A stretch of DNA of 64,000 nucleotides from Clostridiaceae bacterium BRH_c20a (GCA_000961765.1 LADT01000002.1:88284-152283), one strand, 5' to 3'; shown: positions 46,729 through 54,091, numbered from the stretch's first letter. Numbers and translations are program-made. Notes: generated by a model from the letters alone, not told the origin.

Positions 46729-47628
46729 TTATCCTTTTTTTCCTGCTTTTTTGGAAAATAATGTTGTCAAAGGTGAAAAATCCTGTAATGTTAAGTTAAC
46801 CGGTGAAAATATGTCACCATACTTATCCAATCTATTTTTAACATTCACTATCGTAAAGTTATGTATATCTACACCTTTTTCAACCTCGGACCAAGTCAAT
46901 GGCATAGAAACAAGGGCATTAGGGACAGGGCGAACACTATATACTGAGGCCATTGTCTTACCATAACCATTCTGCAAATAATCTAAATATATCTTTCCTT
47001 TCCTTTTAGATTTATTCAGTTCTGTTGTAACTAATCCCGGGAAAGTGGACACTAAATTGTTACACAAATTTTTTAAGGTTTCCCGAACTATAGGAAAGGA
47101 ATAACATGCCTGAATCGGGAAATAAATATGAAGTCCTTCCGATCCTGATGTTTTGGGAAAGCATTTTATATTCACACTATCTAAAAGCTCTTTAATTAAT
47201 AATGCAACTTCTAAGGTGTGTGCAAATTGCGCCGGCGGCTCTGGGTCTAAATCAAAAACAATTATATCAGGCTTATCTAAATTAGGAATTTTACTAAGCC
47301 AGTGGTGGAGTTCAATACATCCTAAATTTATTAACCAAATTAAGGTATCGAGATCATTGCATAAAATCATTTTTCGATCTTCCAGCATTATTGTTTTAAC
47401 CCATTGTGGGGTATGGGTGGGGCTTTGTTTTTGATAAAAAGCTTTGCCCCTTATTCCATCAGGATATCGTTTCATAACAAAGGGTCTATCTTGCAAGTGT
47501 GGTAAAATATATTCACTTAACTCTAGATAGTATTTTATTAAGTCCCCTTTTAAAATCTTTTCTTCAGGCCAAAAAACCTTTTCCAGATTACTTAATTTAA
47601 TTTCATGATTAGCAATTTTTACTAACAT
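46729..47628 (-). CDS. Stand-alone LigD-type DNA polymerase domain (prim-pol)
   Basis: Archaeo-eukaryotic-primase-type polymerase as in the PolDom of LigD, which fills gaps in bacterial end joining. The 299 residues carry the metal-binding D-L-D-P-E motif (near 133), S-G-S-E-G-L-H-I-Y-F-P (near 160) and K-I-Y-L-D-Y-L-Q-N near 214. There is no ligase or nuclease domain and no Ku gene in the window. It may act with partners encoded elsewhere. AGAGGG precedes the ATG. It is flanked by a strong terminator upstream. Confidence 0.88.
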   Translation of the reverse strand: MLVKIANHEIKLSNLEKVFWPEEKILKGDLIKYYLELSEYILPHLQDRPFVMKRYPDGIRGKAFYQKQSPTHTPQWVKTIMLEDRKMILCNDLDTLIWLINLGCIELHHWLSKIPNLDKPDIIVFDLDPEPPAQFAHTLEVALLIKELLDSVNIKCFPKTSGSEGLHIYFPIQACYSFPIVRETLKNLCNNLVSTFPGLVTTELNKSKRKGKIYLDYLQNGYGKTMASVYSVRPVPNALVSMPLTWSEVEKGVDIHNFTIVNVKNRLDKYGDIFSPVNLTLQDFSPLTTLFSKKAGKKG

Positions 47629-47683
47629 AAATATAAATTCCCTCTAAAAATACATTCTAACCTCATTATTGCCAAATGTATAG

Positions 47684-47723
47684 AAAAAAAGTTTATACTT
47701 TACCTAATTGGTAAAGTATAAAC
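47684..47723 (-). terminator. Perfect 14-bp palindromic hairpin with T-run
   Basis: GTTTATACTTTACC and its exact complement flank a 5-base loop (47691-47723), followed on the minus strand by seven T residues. It works on paper as a terminator between the zinc-ribbon gene and the polymerase gene. Because another terminator lies 15 bases upstream, it could instead be an operator. Confidence 0.7.
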
Positions 47724-47735
47724 TTTCCTTACAGT

Positions 47736-47763
47736 AAAAAAAAATGGAACCGTTTAAGGTTCC
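47736..47763 (-). terminator. Intrinsic terminator of the zinc-ribbon gene
   Basis: On the minus strand GGAACC pairs with GGTTCC around TTAAAC, followed by A and nine T residues. The stem overlaps the stop codon of the zinc-ribbon gene. Confidence 0.85.
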
Positions 47764-47921
47764 TTGTATTCTTGACCACATTCCATACATAAAAATATAT
47801 TGCTTGCATCTACATAATCACAGTCCTTACAATCTTCTTTCCGTTCTACTACACCATAATTAACGTATTTTTCTGAAAAATTTTGGAGTTCTTTTTTACA
47901 TTTACTACATCGGTAAACCAT
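47754..47921 (-). CDS. Small zinc-ribbon protein
   Basis: Protein of 55 residues with three C-x-x-C pairs: C5/C8, C31/C34 and C45/C48. This predicts one or two structural zinc sites. The ATG is preceded by an excellent GAGGAGG site, and the gene ends inside a terminator stem, which supports real expression. No family assigned; a nucleic-acid-binding or rubredoxin-like role is possible. It is a monocistronic unit between the polymerase-domain gene and the UPF0173 gene. Confidence 0.85.
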   Translation of the reverse strand: MVYRCSKCKKELQNFSEKYVNYGVVERKEDCKDCDYVDASNIFLCMECGQEYKEP

Positions 47922-48024
47922 AAAAAAACCTCCTCTTCTTTATCAATATAGACTATTCATAGATTAATAATAAAGGTATATTATTAATCATTAATCTTTA
48001 TGTCTTAATATTATTCTATTTTCT

Positions 48025-48049
48025 CAAAAAACACAAACATGATATTTGT
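48025..48049 (-). terminator. Weak terminator after UPF0173 gene
   Basis: On the minus strand ACAAA pairs with TTTGT, followed by GTTTTTT, just after the stop. Only 5 bp of stem. Confidence 0.4.
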
Positions 48050-48054
48050 TTTTT

Positions 48055-48738
48055 TTAAAGTGTTATTTCGTCCTCAATTTCTAGTACTTCACATTTTAAT
48101 CCCGCCTCAGATAATTTTGCTTTAAAAACTTCAGCGTTCTGTTTTATAATATCAAATGTATTATAATGCATGGGAACTACTATCTTAGGTCTTAGCATCT
48201 TTGCCGCCTCAACTGCATCATCAATCCCCATAACGAAATTATCACCTATAGGAAGTAAAGCAATATCAAGCTTGTTCATTCTGCCAATTAGCTCCATATC
48301 ACCAAAGAGACCGGTATCACCTGCATGATAAACAGTTTTATTTTCTAGTGTTACAACAAATCCACAAGGACTACCGGTATATTGTATATTACCATCTTCA
48401 ATAACTGCTGAACCGTGCCAAGCCGGGGTAAGTTTAACTTTACCAAAGTGGAATTGATAAGAACCTCCAATATGCATAGGGTGAACTTGAGCACCTTTAA
48501 ATTGGCAATACATCGCTAATTCAAAAGGCGCAATAATAAGAGCCCCCGTACGTTTAGCAATTGATAACCCATCTCCTAAATGGTCACTGTGGCCATGGGT
48601 AAGTAATATTGCATCTACATCCATTTGATCTTCTTTGACTTTTGCAAGTGGGTTTCCAGTTAGAAATGGATCAAAAATGACCTTACTTCCCCCTCCTTCA
48701 ATAGAAAAGCAGGCATGGCCATGAAATCTAACCTTCAT
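48055..48738 (-). CDS. UPF0173-family metal-dependent hydrolase
   Basis: Metallo-beta-lactamase-fold hydrolase of 227 residues with the complete metal motif T-H-G-H-S-D-H (H48, H50, D52, H53), then the metal-bridging residues in H-A-G-D-T-G-L-F-G-D and the C-terminal V-P-M-H-Y. The physiological substrate is unknown for the family. It is a distant paralogue of the gene at 60604, whose motif is altered. GGAGGG precedes the ATG. Confidence 0.92.
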   Translation of the reverse strand: MKVRFHGHACFSIEGGGSKVIFDPFLTGNPLAKVKEDQMDVDAILLTHGHSDHLGDGLSIAKRTGALIIAPFELAMYCQFKGAQVHPMHIGGSYQFHFGKVKLTPAWHGSAVIEDGNIQYTGSPCGFVVTLENKTVYHAGDTGLFGDMELIGRMNKLDIALLPIGDNFVMGIDDAVEAAKMLRPKIVVPMHYNTFDIIKQNAEVFKAKLSEAGLKCEVLEIEDEITL

Positions 48739-48851
48739 AAATAATCCCTCCTATTTTAGATCTTAAAGACCTAATTTTCTATCTATTATAGAATAAGGAG
48801 CCCTTGACGTCAAATATTTCCAAATATGTATGTATAACTTATGTATATCAA

Positions 48852-49055
48852 CTATTCGTTAGATTTTGCTTGATTTTCCCCTTCGATCGTAGCTTCTAAA
48901 ATTTCCTTCCATTCATCAAAAACCCTTTGTTTTCTGTTCTTTTTTTCTTTTCTAATAAATTCCTCCAAAAAATATAACTGATTAGTCTCTAATTGCTTGA
49001 TGTGCTCTTTAATTGCCTCAAGCTGTTCATCCTCATATATCAGCTTAATTAACAC
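48852..49055 (-). CDS. Small charged helical protein, unknown
   Basis: Protein of 67 residues, rich in E and K and predicted helical throughout, with no recognised motif. The GTG start has an AAGGAG site 9 bases upstream, and the gene lies alone between the UPF0173 gene and the comM terminator. I cannot assign a function. Confidence 0.5.
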   Translation of the reverse strand: MLIKLIYEDEQLEAIKEHIKQLETNQLYFLEEFIRKEKKNRKQRVFDEWKEILEATIEGENQAKSNE

Positions 49056-49133
49056 AGCTTTCCGCTCCTTTTTGACTGAATTTTTTTCTCTTTAATAAGA
49101 AAAATACTACCCTTTATAATTCTATATAATAAT

Positions 49134-49160
49134 AAAAAAGCCTTTATGTAAAAAAAGGCT
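49134..49160 (-). terminator. Intrinsic terminator of comM
   Basis: On the minus strand GCCTTT pairs with AAAGGC and is followed by TTTTTTATT, 20 bases after the comM stop. Confidence 0.85.
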
Positions 49161-49179
49161 CCTTTGTAAAAAAAACACC

Positions 49180-50709
49180 CTAATCCCAAATCTTCCTGTC
49201 TAAAGACCTATATTGAATAGCCTCAGCAAGGTGTTGGATATCAATTTGTTCCTTTGCGTCCAAATCCGCAATTGTTCGGGCAACTTTTATAATCCGATCG
49301 TGTGCTCTTGCAGTAAAACCCAGTTTATCAAATGCTTGTTTTAAAAGATCTTTGCTTTCATTCTTTAGATTACAGAACTTTCTAACGTCCTGGGTTTTCA
49401 TCTCGGAATTAGTAAAAATACTCATTTTTTTGAATCTTTCCAGTTGAATTAGCCTAGCCCTTTCTACCCTTTGGCGAATTGTTGCACTATCTTCCTCTAA
49501 GGCTTCGGACTGTAATTGCTGAAACTCAAGCCTAGGAATTTCTAAGTGCAAATCTATTCTATCTAAAAGGGGTCCGGAAACCTTATTGCGATATTTCTGT
49601 GCCATATATGGAGTGCATGTACACTCTTTAATTAAGTCACCATAATACCCACACGGACAGGGGTTCATTGCCGAAACCAAAAGGAATTTAGCGGGGTATG
49701 TAAGTTGCGCCGCAACACGTGAGACAGTAACCTTACCTTCTTCTAAAGGCTGTCGTAATGCTTCTAGGACATCCTTAGGAAACTCAGGAAATTCATCCAT
49801 AAATAAAACTCCATGATAACTTAAACTTACCTCTCCCGGAGTAGGTATTCTTCCACCTCCAATAATACTAGCCTGTGAGGCACTATGATGGGGTGCCCGG
49901 AAAGGCCTTTGATTAATTATTGGTTGTTGAGATGGCAACAAGCCAGAAATACTGTAAATTTTTGTTATATCTAGACATTCCTCAAAAGTTAAGGTTGGCA
50001 TAATACCTGGAAGACAGCGAGCTAGTAAAGTTTTCCCGGAACCAGGTGAACCCACCATTAATACATTATGGTTACCTGCAGCTGAAATTTCTAAAGCTCT
50101 CTTGGCTTCTGCCTGACCTTTAACATTTTTAAAATCATAATCTAAGAAAGTCTCATTCTGGAATAACTCCTCCAACTTAGGTGCTTGAACAGGCTTAGTT
50201 TGTTCAAGAGAAATAAGAAAATCTACTACATTTTGTAAATATTCAAAACAATAGGTGGAGGAACCCCCTAGTGCTCCTTCGAGACCATTTTCCATAGGCA
50301 CAATTAGATTATAGTCACTTTTAGCCATATGTAAAGAAATAGGTAAAACTCCATTCACCTTGCGCAGCCTGCCGTCTAAACCTAATTCGCCTACAGCCAT
50401 AATATTATTTAGTTTTTCTATCTCTAGCTGATCTGTCGCGGCTAAGATGGCAAGTGCAATGGGCAAATCAAAGCTGGGTCCTTCTTTTTTGAGATGAGCC
50501 GGAGCCAAATTTACAACAATCCTCCTAGGCGGAAAGTCAAAACCTGAATTCCTTATAGCGGTTCTAACCCTCTCCTTGCTTTCTTTAACTGCGGTATCTG
50601 GAAGTCCCACTATATCCCAGGCCGGCAACCCCCCTGCTGCATCAACTTCAATTTCGATCTCAAAAACTGATAAGCCCATAAGAGTAGAGCTTTTCACATT
50701 TGCAAGCAT
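49180..50709 (-). CDS. comM: ComM/YifB-type AAA+ ATPase (Mg-chelatase-like)
   Basis: Hexameric branch-migration helicase implicated in natural transformation. The 509 residues have an N-terminal ChlI/Lon-like domain (1-170), Walker A G-S-P-G-S-G-K-T at 220-227, Walker B V-L-F-M-D-E-F-P-E-F and a cysteine cluster (P-C-P-C-G-Y-Y-G and C-T-C) in the Mg-chelatase insert. dprA is 2.5 kb further along, so two transformation genes lie close together. The start codon follows a GGAGGA site abutting a perfect inverted repeat. Confidence 0.93.
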   Translation of the reverse strand: MLANVKSSTLMGLSVFEIEIEVDAAGGLPAWDIVGLPDTAVKESKERVRTAIRNSGFDFPPRRIVVNLAPAHLKKEGPSFDLPIALAILAATDQLEIEKLNNIMAVGELGLDGRLRKVNGVLPISLHMAKSDYNLIVPMENGLEGALGGSSTYCFEYLQNVVDFLISLEQTKPVQAPKLEELFQNETFLDYDFKNVKGQAEAKRALEISAAGNHNVLMVGSPGSGKTLLARCLPGIMPTLTFEECLDITKIYSISGLLPSQQPIINQRPFRAPHHSASQASIIGGGRIPTPGEVSLSYHGVLFMDEFPEFPKDVLEALRQPLEEGKVTVSRVAAQLTYPAKFLLVSAMNPCPCGYYGDLIKECTCTPYMAQKYRNKVSGPLLDRIDLHLEIPRLEFQQLQSEALEEDSATIRQRVERARLIQLERFKKMSIFTNSEMKTQDVRKFCNLKNESKDLLKQAFDKLGFTARAHDRIIKVARTIADLDAKEQIDIQHLAEAIQYRSLDRKIWD

Positions 50710-50717
50710 GATTTCCT

Positions 50718-50764
50718 CCGATATTTGTAAAATGTAATACTACTTATAATTTTACAAATATCGG
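50718..50764 (-). promoter_or_regulatory. Perfect 16-bp inverted repeat at the comM ribosome-binding site
   Basis: CCGATATTTGTAAAAT (50718-50733) is exactly complementary to 50749-50764, with a 15-base spacer. The 3' arm runs into the GGAGGA ribosome-binding site of comM. It could be a repressor operator over the promoter or an mRNA hairpin limiting translation. Confidence 0.7.
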
Positions 50765-51282
50765 CAAATATCCTTCTTTTTTAGCAGATTTATTAATGTT
50801 TCTATAAAAGTATGAACATAATTTGGTTGGCGAATTTTCCTGCCTTCCCCACTCTTACCCCACTTATTGCATCAATTTAGATTTAGGTATATTGAAATGG
50901 CCCTACCTGGTTAATCCCATAAAACCTTAACATGAAGTATTATAAGTATCATTAAAAAAGGTCATTGCTTTGAAAAACATTGACCTTAAAAAGGGGGTAT
51001 GGAGTTTTAATTTAACTAAGATCCTGATATGAGTATAATTAAATTATTCTAGAAACAAAGTTTTTTATAATAATAAGTATTAACTTCTTCCCTCACGTTT
51101 ACATCTTGCAATGCACTACTCTAAATATGGCTACATTAGGTAATACTCCCTAAATCTATATGACCATTAGATTAGATACAAAAGAAGTAGATTCAACATT
51201 TCTATATACTTGTTAATTACTTGAGAAAGGACGCCAGCAAATACATACCTGTACCTCCCAGCGATTTATATAGTTATAGACA
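50765..51282. other. Gene-poor intergenic stretch
   Basis: About 520 bases without a credible coding frame on either strand. The only structure I see is the terminator at 50952-50987. Base composition is AT-rich and featureless otherwise. This marks the border between the conserved block and the accessory region. Confidence 0.6.
50952..50987 (-). terminator. Intrinsic terminator downstream of gntR
   Basis: On the minus strand AAGGTCA and TGACCTT (extended to 10 bp with one mismatch) flank a 10-base loop, followed by TTTTTTAAT. It lies about 300 bases after the GntR stop. Confidence 0.75.
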
Positions 51283-52008
51283 TTAAACCCTTAAAATAGC
51301 TTCAATATATTTATCTGTTTGGACTATAAAGTCACTATTATCTAAACCTTCCAATTTAGCATATTCTTGCATTGCTCTTTTCCCAGCAGTTAAAATGTGT
51401 CTTTCTAAAACTAATTTACAAGATAATACATCTCCTTTAATGATATATTCTAGCAACTCACTATGTTCTTTAATAGAAATTGTCCTATTATAATCTTTTT
51501 TAAGTGAAAATGACCTGAAAATTTTCATTTTAACATCTAATGGCTCATAAATTTGCTTTAAAATATCTAATCCTGAAAAATTAATTAAAGAGGTATGAAA
51601 TTCTCTATTAAGCTCTTGTATGATTCGAACTTCATTTTCTTTAGATGCTTTAACACTTTTATCAATAATTTTTTCAATTTTACTTACTATTTCATTTTTA
51701 TTGTCTTTTATTGCTACAAATGAAGCTGCAAGACTTTCAGCAGAAGCACGAATAAAATAGACTTGACATATGTCCTCTAATGAAGGCTTATACACTGTTA
51801 CAATTCCATTTTCACTTTTTAGTAATCCTTCACTACATAATATTCGAGCTGCTTCCCTGACAGGAGTCCTACTAATTCCCAACCACTCTGCTAATTGTTG
51901 ATCAGTAAGTCTTTCCCCTGGTTTAAGATCACCTTCTGTAATATCGTCTTTTAATTGATAATAGGCTTGCAGATACAACGGTTCTGCTTTAATCAGTTTA
52001 CCTGTCAT
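51283..52008 (-). CDS. GntR-family transcriptional regulator, FCD type
   Basis: Protein of 241 residues from the ATG at 52008 (GGAGG 7 bases upstream). N-terminal winged helix-turn-helix (about 10-75: L-K-P-G-E-R-L, L-A-E-W-L-G-I-S-R-T-P-V-R-E-A) and C-terminal all-helical FCD ligand domain (about 85-220) with R-E-F-H-x-x-L and E-H-S-E-L-L-E-Y-I (histidine ligands). FadR-type FCD regulators usually sense organic acids and repress the neighbouring catabolic genes. It is 40 bases from the truncated AOR gene, so it was probably part of the same cluster before the mobile elements arrived. Confidence 0.92.
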   Translation of the reverse strand: MTGKLIKAEPLYLQAYYQLKDDITEGDLKPGERLTDQQLAEWLGISRTPVREAARILCSEGLLKSENGIVTVYKPSLEDICQVYFIRASAESLAASFVAIKDNKNEIVSKIEKIIDKSVKASKENEVRIIQELNREFHTSLINFSGLDILKQIYEPLDVKMKIFRSFSLKKDYNRTISIKEHSELLEYIIKGDVLSCKLVLERHILTAGKRAMQEYAKLEGLDNSDFIVQTDKYIEAILRV

Positions 52009-52048
52009 TAAGATTCCTCCATCAAGCGAAATATGAACTTGCACTTTA

Positions 52049-52194
52049 TTAGTTTTCAAGACCTAGTCTTTTTATTTCTTCTCCTTTTGGAATACCCGTT
52101 TCGATATCCCAACCTCTTAAACTATAGAACTCATCTAACATAATATTAAGTTCATCTTCTTTCATATACATACCTTGAGCCTTTCTCGCTTTTT
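52049..52194 (-). pseudogene. 3' remnant of a second aldehyde ferredoxin oxidoreductase gene
   Basis: A frame ending at 52049 encodes the last 40-odd residues of an AOR-family protein: M-L-D-E-F-Y-S-L-R-G-W-D and the following T-G-I-P segment, the standard AOR C-terminus. Everything upstream is lost at the edge of the IS3-type element near 52195. It is not a copy of the intact AOR at 55716, whose C-terminus differs clearly. Located immediately before gntR. Confidence 0.8.
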
Positions 52195-52257
52195 TGGACA
52201 CATTTTCGTGAACGCATTTTCATGGATTTGCGCCTAATTACGCATTTATTCCACGGT

Positions 52258-52373
52258 CTCTTGACATGGGGTCCCCTGCACCCTCTGAACTCCCTATTAC
52301 TAGGCCGAAATAATGTGTTAATTCGGCTTCGCCCTCAAGATTGTACCAGAGGGTGCCCACCCCATATCAAGAG
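52258..52373. repeat. Long nested inverted repeat, GC-rich structured element
   Basis: The arms 52258-52287 and 52347-52373 (starting CTCTTGA and ending TCAAGAG) pair over about 27 positions with a few mismatches. They enclose a second stem GCCGAA/TTCGGC (52304-52309 and 52322-52327). G+C is much higher than the surroundings. It lies between the transposase stop and the IS end. Confidence 0.7.
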
Positions 52374-52408
52374 CTTTCGCGGCATAAACGCTTGCTCTTT
52401 CTGCCCGC

Positions 52409-52427
52409 AAAAAGGGTTAGCCCTTTA
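52409..52427 (-). terminator. Short hairpin at the transposase stop
   Basis: AAAGGG and CCCTTT flank a 4-base loop, followed on the minus strand by TTT. It overlaps the stop codon of the IS3 transposase fragment. Weak. Confidence 0.35.
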
Positions 52428-52706
52428 GGCTGCAAGCTCTGAAAATAGCAGTTCCTTATATTGATGAGGGGTTACCCAGCCTAAAGCGGCATGTCGCCTC
52501 TGGCGGTTATAATAAACTTCGATATATTCAAAAATTGCTAGTTTTGCTTCTTCTCTGGTTTTGAAATAATAGAAGTTAGTACATTCGCATTTTAAACAAC
52601 TAAAGAAATTTTCGGCACAAGCATTGTCATAGGGATTGCCTTTTCTACTCATGCTTTGACTTATACGGTTAGCTTTCAATAGGTCTTTGAAATCATTTGA
52701 GCAGTA
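52425..52706 (-). pseudogene. IS3-family transposase OrfB, C-terminal fragment
   Basis: The DDE integrase core ends with G-N-P-Y-D-N-A-C-A-E-N-F-F (catalytic glutamate), then Y-Y-N-R-Q-R-R-H-A-A-L-G and the W-V-T-P signature of IS3/IS150 OrfB. The frame upstream of Y-C-S-N-D-F is group II intron sequence, exactly where H-S-D-x-G-S-Q-Y would be expected. The transposase is interrupted by the intron and cannot be functional. Confidence 0.9.
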
Positions 52707-52709
52707 CTC

Positions 52710-52744
52710 GACTAAAGAAAAGGGATTGCTCCCTTTCCCTCGTC
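52710..52744 (-). ncRNA. Group II intron domain VI
   Basis: On the minus strand the hairpin opens with GACGAGGG and closes with TTTAGTC around AAAGGGAGCAATCCCTTT. It immediately follows domain V and precedes the 3' splice site. The exact end base is uncertain by a few nucleotides. Confidence 0.7.
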
Positions 52745-52747
52745 TAA

Positions 52748-52782
52748 GAACCGTACGTGAGAGTTTCCAACTCATACGGCTC
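52748..52782 (-). ncRNA. Group II intron domain V
   Basis: A 35-base catalytic hairpin beginning GAGCCGTATG and ending CGTACGGTTC, with the AGC catalytic triad and a GGAA-type loop region. It matches the canonical bacterial domain V closely. Confidence 0.92.
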
Positions 52783-52852
52783 AAGCATTTCTTAACCTTT
52801 TCAGGCGGCAACAAGCGCGTGAAGTTTCATCTTTCTTTTAATAAAATACTTA

Positions 52853-53558
52853 CTATCCAAGAAAGGGGTTTAAGATTTGCAATTTCGGATGTCTGACGAT
52901 TTTTATTCTCCTAAGATTGATGAGAGTATAGTCATCAGTCACAAATACCCAATGTTTACCATTTTTTGGCATGCCAATATCTGTTTAACCGCCACCATTT
53001 GTTCTTGTTGGGGTGGCGATGTTTAGCCCATAGATGCAGTAGATGATAAAGTGTATTATTGACATATGAGAATGTTTGACTTGCTACAACGTGTTTATGA
53101 TAGTTGGTCCATCCCCTAATCACTTGGTTTAGTCTCCGTATCAAGTCAGATTGCGTACTTGCTTTCCCTTCTTTAAGTATGATGCTAGAGCATTTCTTAA
53201 TCAGGCTTTTGATGGAATTTTTGGAAGGCTTCACAATAAGTTTTCCTTTGAACTTTCTGAATGTCCACCCAAGGAAGTCAAATCCATCATCTATATGCGT
53301 GATTGTAGTCTTTTCTTCCGATAACATTAGTCCTCGAGATTGGAGGAAGGTACTGACAATGCATTTAAGTTCTTCTGCAGTCTCTTTTGAGTTTGCAGTG
53401 ATGATGAAGTCATCAGCATATCGAACTAGGTTTACTTTTGTTTTAGCACGATAATGGTTTTCTATGTTACCTTTGGAATTTCGATGGTATTTATCTTGAA
53501 TTACCTTTTCAAGACCATCTAACGTCATATTTGCATATAGACTAGAGATGGCTCCACC
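52853..53558 (-). pseudogene. Group II intron reverse transcriptase/maturase, truncated and frameshifted
   Basis: Begins at G-G-A-I-S-S-L-Y-A-N, the middle of the RT motif P-Q-G-G-x-I-S-P-L-L-A-N, then has the active-site Y-A-D-D and the maturase X domain (I-R-G-W-T-N-Y). The main frame stops at 52956. Reading one A fewer in the A6 run at 52962-52967 restores another 37 residues (H-W-V-F-V-T, I-V-R-H-P-K) to a stop at 52853. The gene therefore has both a 5' truncation and a frameshift. No HNH endonuclease domain is seen. Confidence 0.88.
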
Positions 53559-53843
53559 TTATGCAAAGTTGATGATTATGCAAAGTAAAGCTCTAAAAGC
53601 TCCATATTCTCTGTATCTTATTAGGATTTACTTTGCATAATATCTGGACTACTTAAGATCCGATAGCCAATCAAGCAATGCTGCATCCTTGCTCCAATCA
53701 GGAAGATTACTATCTACTAAATCAGGATAGGCATTTTCAATAGCTTTCCGTTTTAATTCAGAATCACACTTTGCATAAATCTCAGTGGTTTTGATATCTG
53801 TATGTCCAAGGAAGTCTCGGATATAAATGGGCATGGGGGGCAT
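53559..53843 (-). mobile_element. End of a tyrosine-recombinase element with 11-bp motif repeats
   Basis: Two direct copies of TTATGCAAAGT (53559-53569 and 53576-53586) and one inverted copy (53630-53640) lie next to a truncated recombinase gene. A fourth, inverted copy (53768-53778) falls inside that gene. The first copy starts exactly where the intron reverse transcriptase is cut, so these repeats mark the element end. Confidence 0.65.
53649..53843 (-). pseudogene. Tyrosine recombinase, C-terminal fragment
   Basis: The 64 residues include I-Y-I-R-D-F-L-G-H, then I-K-T-T-E-I-Y-A-K, that is, the last catalytic histidine/tryptophan position and the nucleophilic tyrosine of the phage-integrase family. 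A short hydrophilic tail follows. All upstream catalytic residues (R, K, H-x-x-R) are missing, with a breakpoint at about 53840 in a C-rich run. Typical of transposon-borne XerD-like recombinases; not functional. Confidence 0.8.
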
Positions 53844-53866
53844 GGGACAAGGTCAGTAATTACTTT

Positions 53867-54091
53867 TCACCCCCCGAATATATACGGTAAAAGAATAATA
53901 TGACCGCTTTCATTTATTCTATAATCTATATTAATAGCTTTTTTATTAAAAACAATAAGAACATCATCACTAACATCTAAATTAAAGTTCATTTCTATTA
54001 AAATATCAGCGATTAAAATTCCTTCTTTAATTATTAATTCTTTATTTGTATTGAAATTAGGTAGTCTACTTTCAAAACTTATCTTCAACAT
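53867..54091 (-). CDS. MoaD/ThiS-like sulfur-carrier protein
   Basis: Ubiquitin-like protein of 74 residues (start ATG at 54091; a GTG at 54106 is in frame). Pattern: L-K-I-S-F strand, a helix with I-A-D-I-L, V-L-I-V-F-N strand, G-H-I-I-L-L-P and a C-terminal F-G-G. The terminal Gly-Gly is the thiocarboxylation site of MoaD/ThiS proteins. Such carriers are often encoded beside AOR-family enzymes and supply dithiolene sulfur to the tungsto/molybdopterin cofactor. That fits the AOR genes here. Confidence 0.85.
   Translation of the reverse strand: MLKISFESRLPNFNTNKELIIKEGILIADILIEMNFNLDVSDDVLIVFNKKAINIDYRINESGHIILLPYIFGG

Larger units (their letters stand above)
52195..52706 (-). mobile_element. 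IS3-family insertion sequence remnant
   Basis: Contains the 3' part of an IS3-type transposase gene, a 220-base structured non-coding tail and a probable terminal repeat starting TGGACACATTTTCGTGAACG near 52195. The 5' half is missing: at about 52707 the transposase frame passes into a group II intron. The other side of the insertion is not in the window. Confidence 0.75.
52707..53558 (-). mobile_element. Group II intron, 3' part only
   Basis: Carries the second half of an LtrA-type reverse transcriptase plus RNA domains V and VI, ending about 52707-52712 inside the IS3 transposase. The 5' RNA domains and the first half of the reverse transcriptase are missing. The cut is precise at 53558, where a different element begins. 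Not splicing-competent as it stands. Confidence 0.88.
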
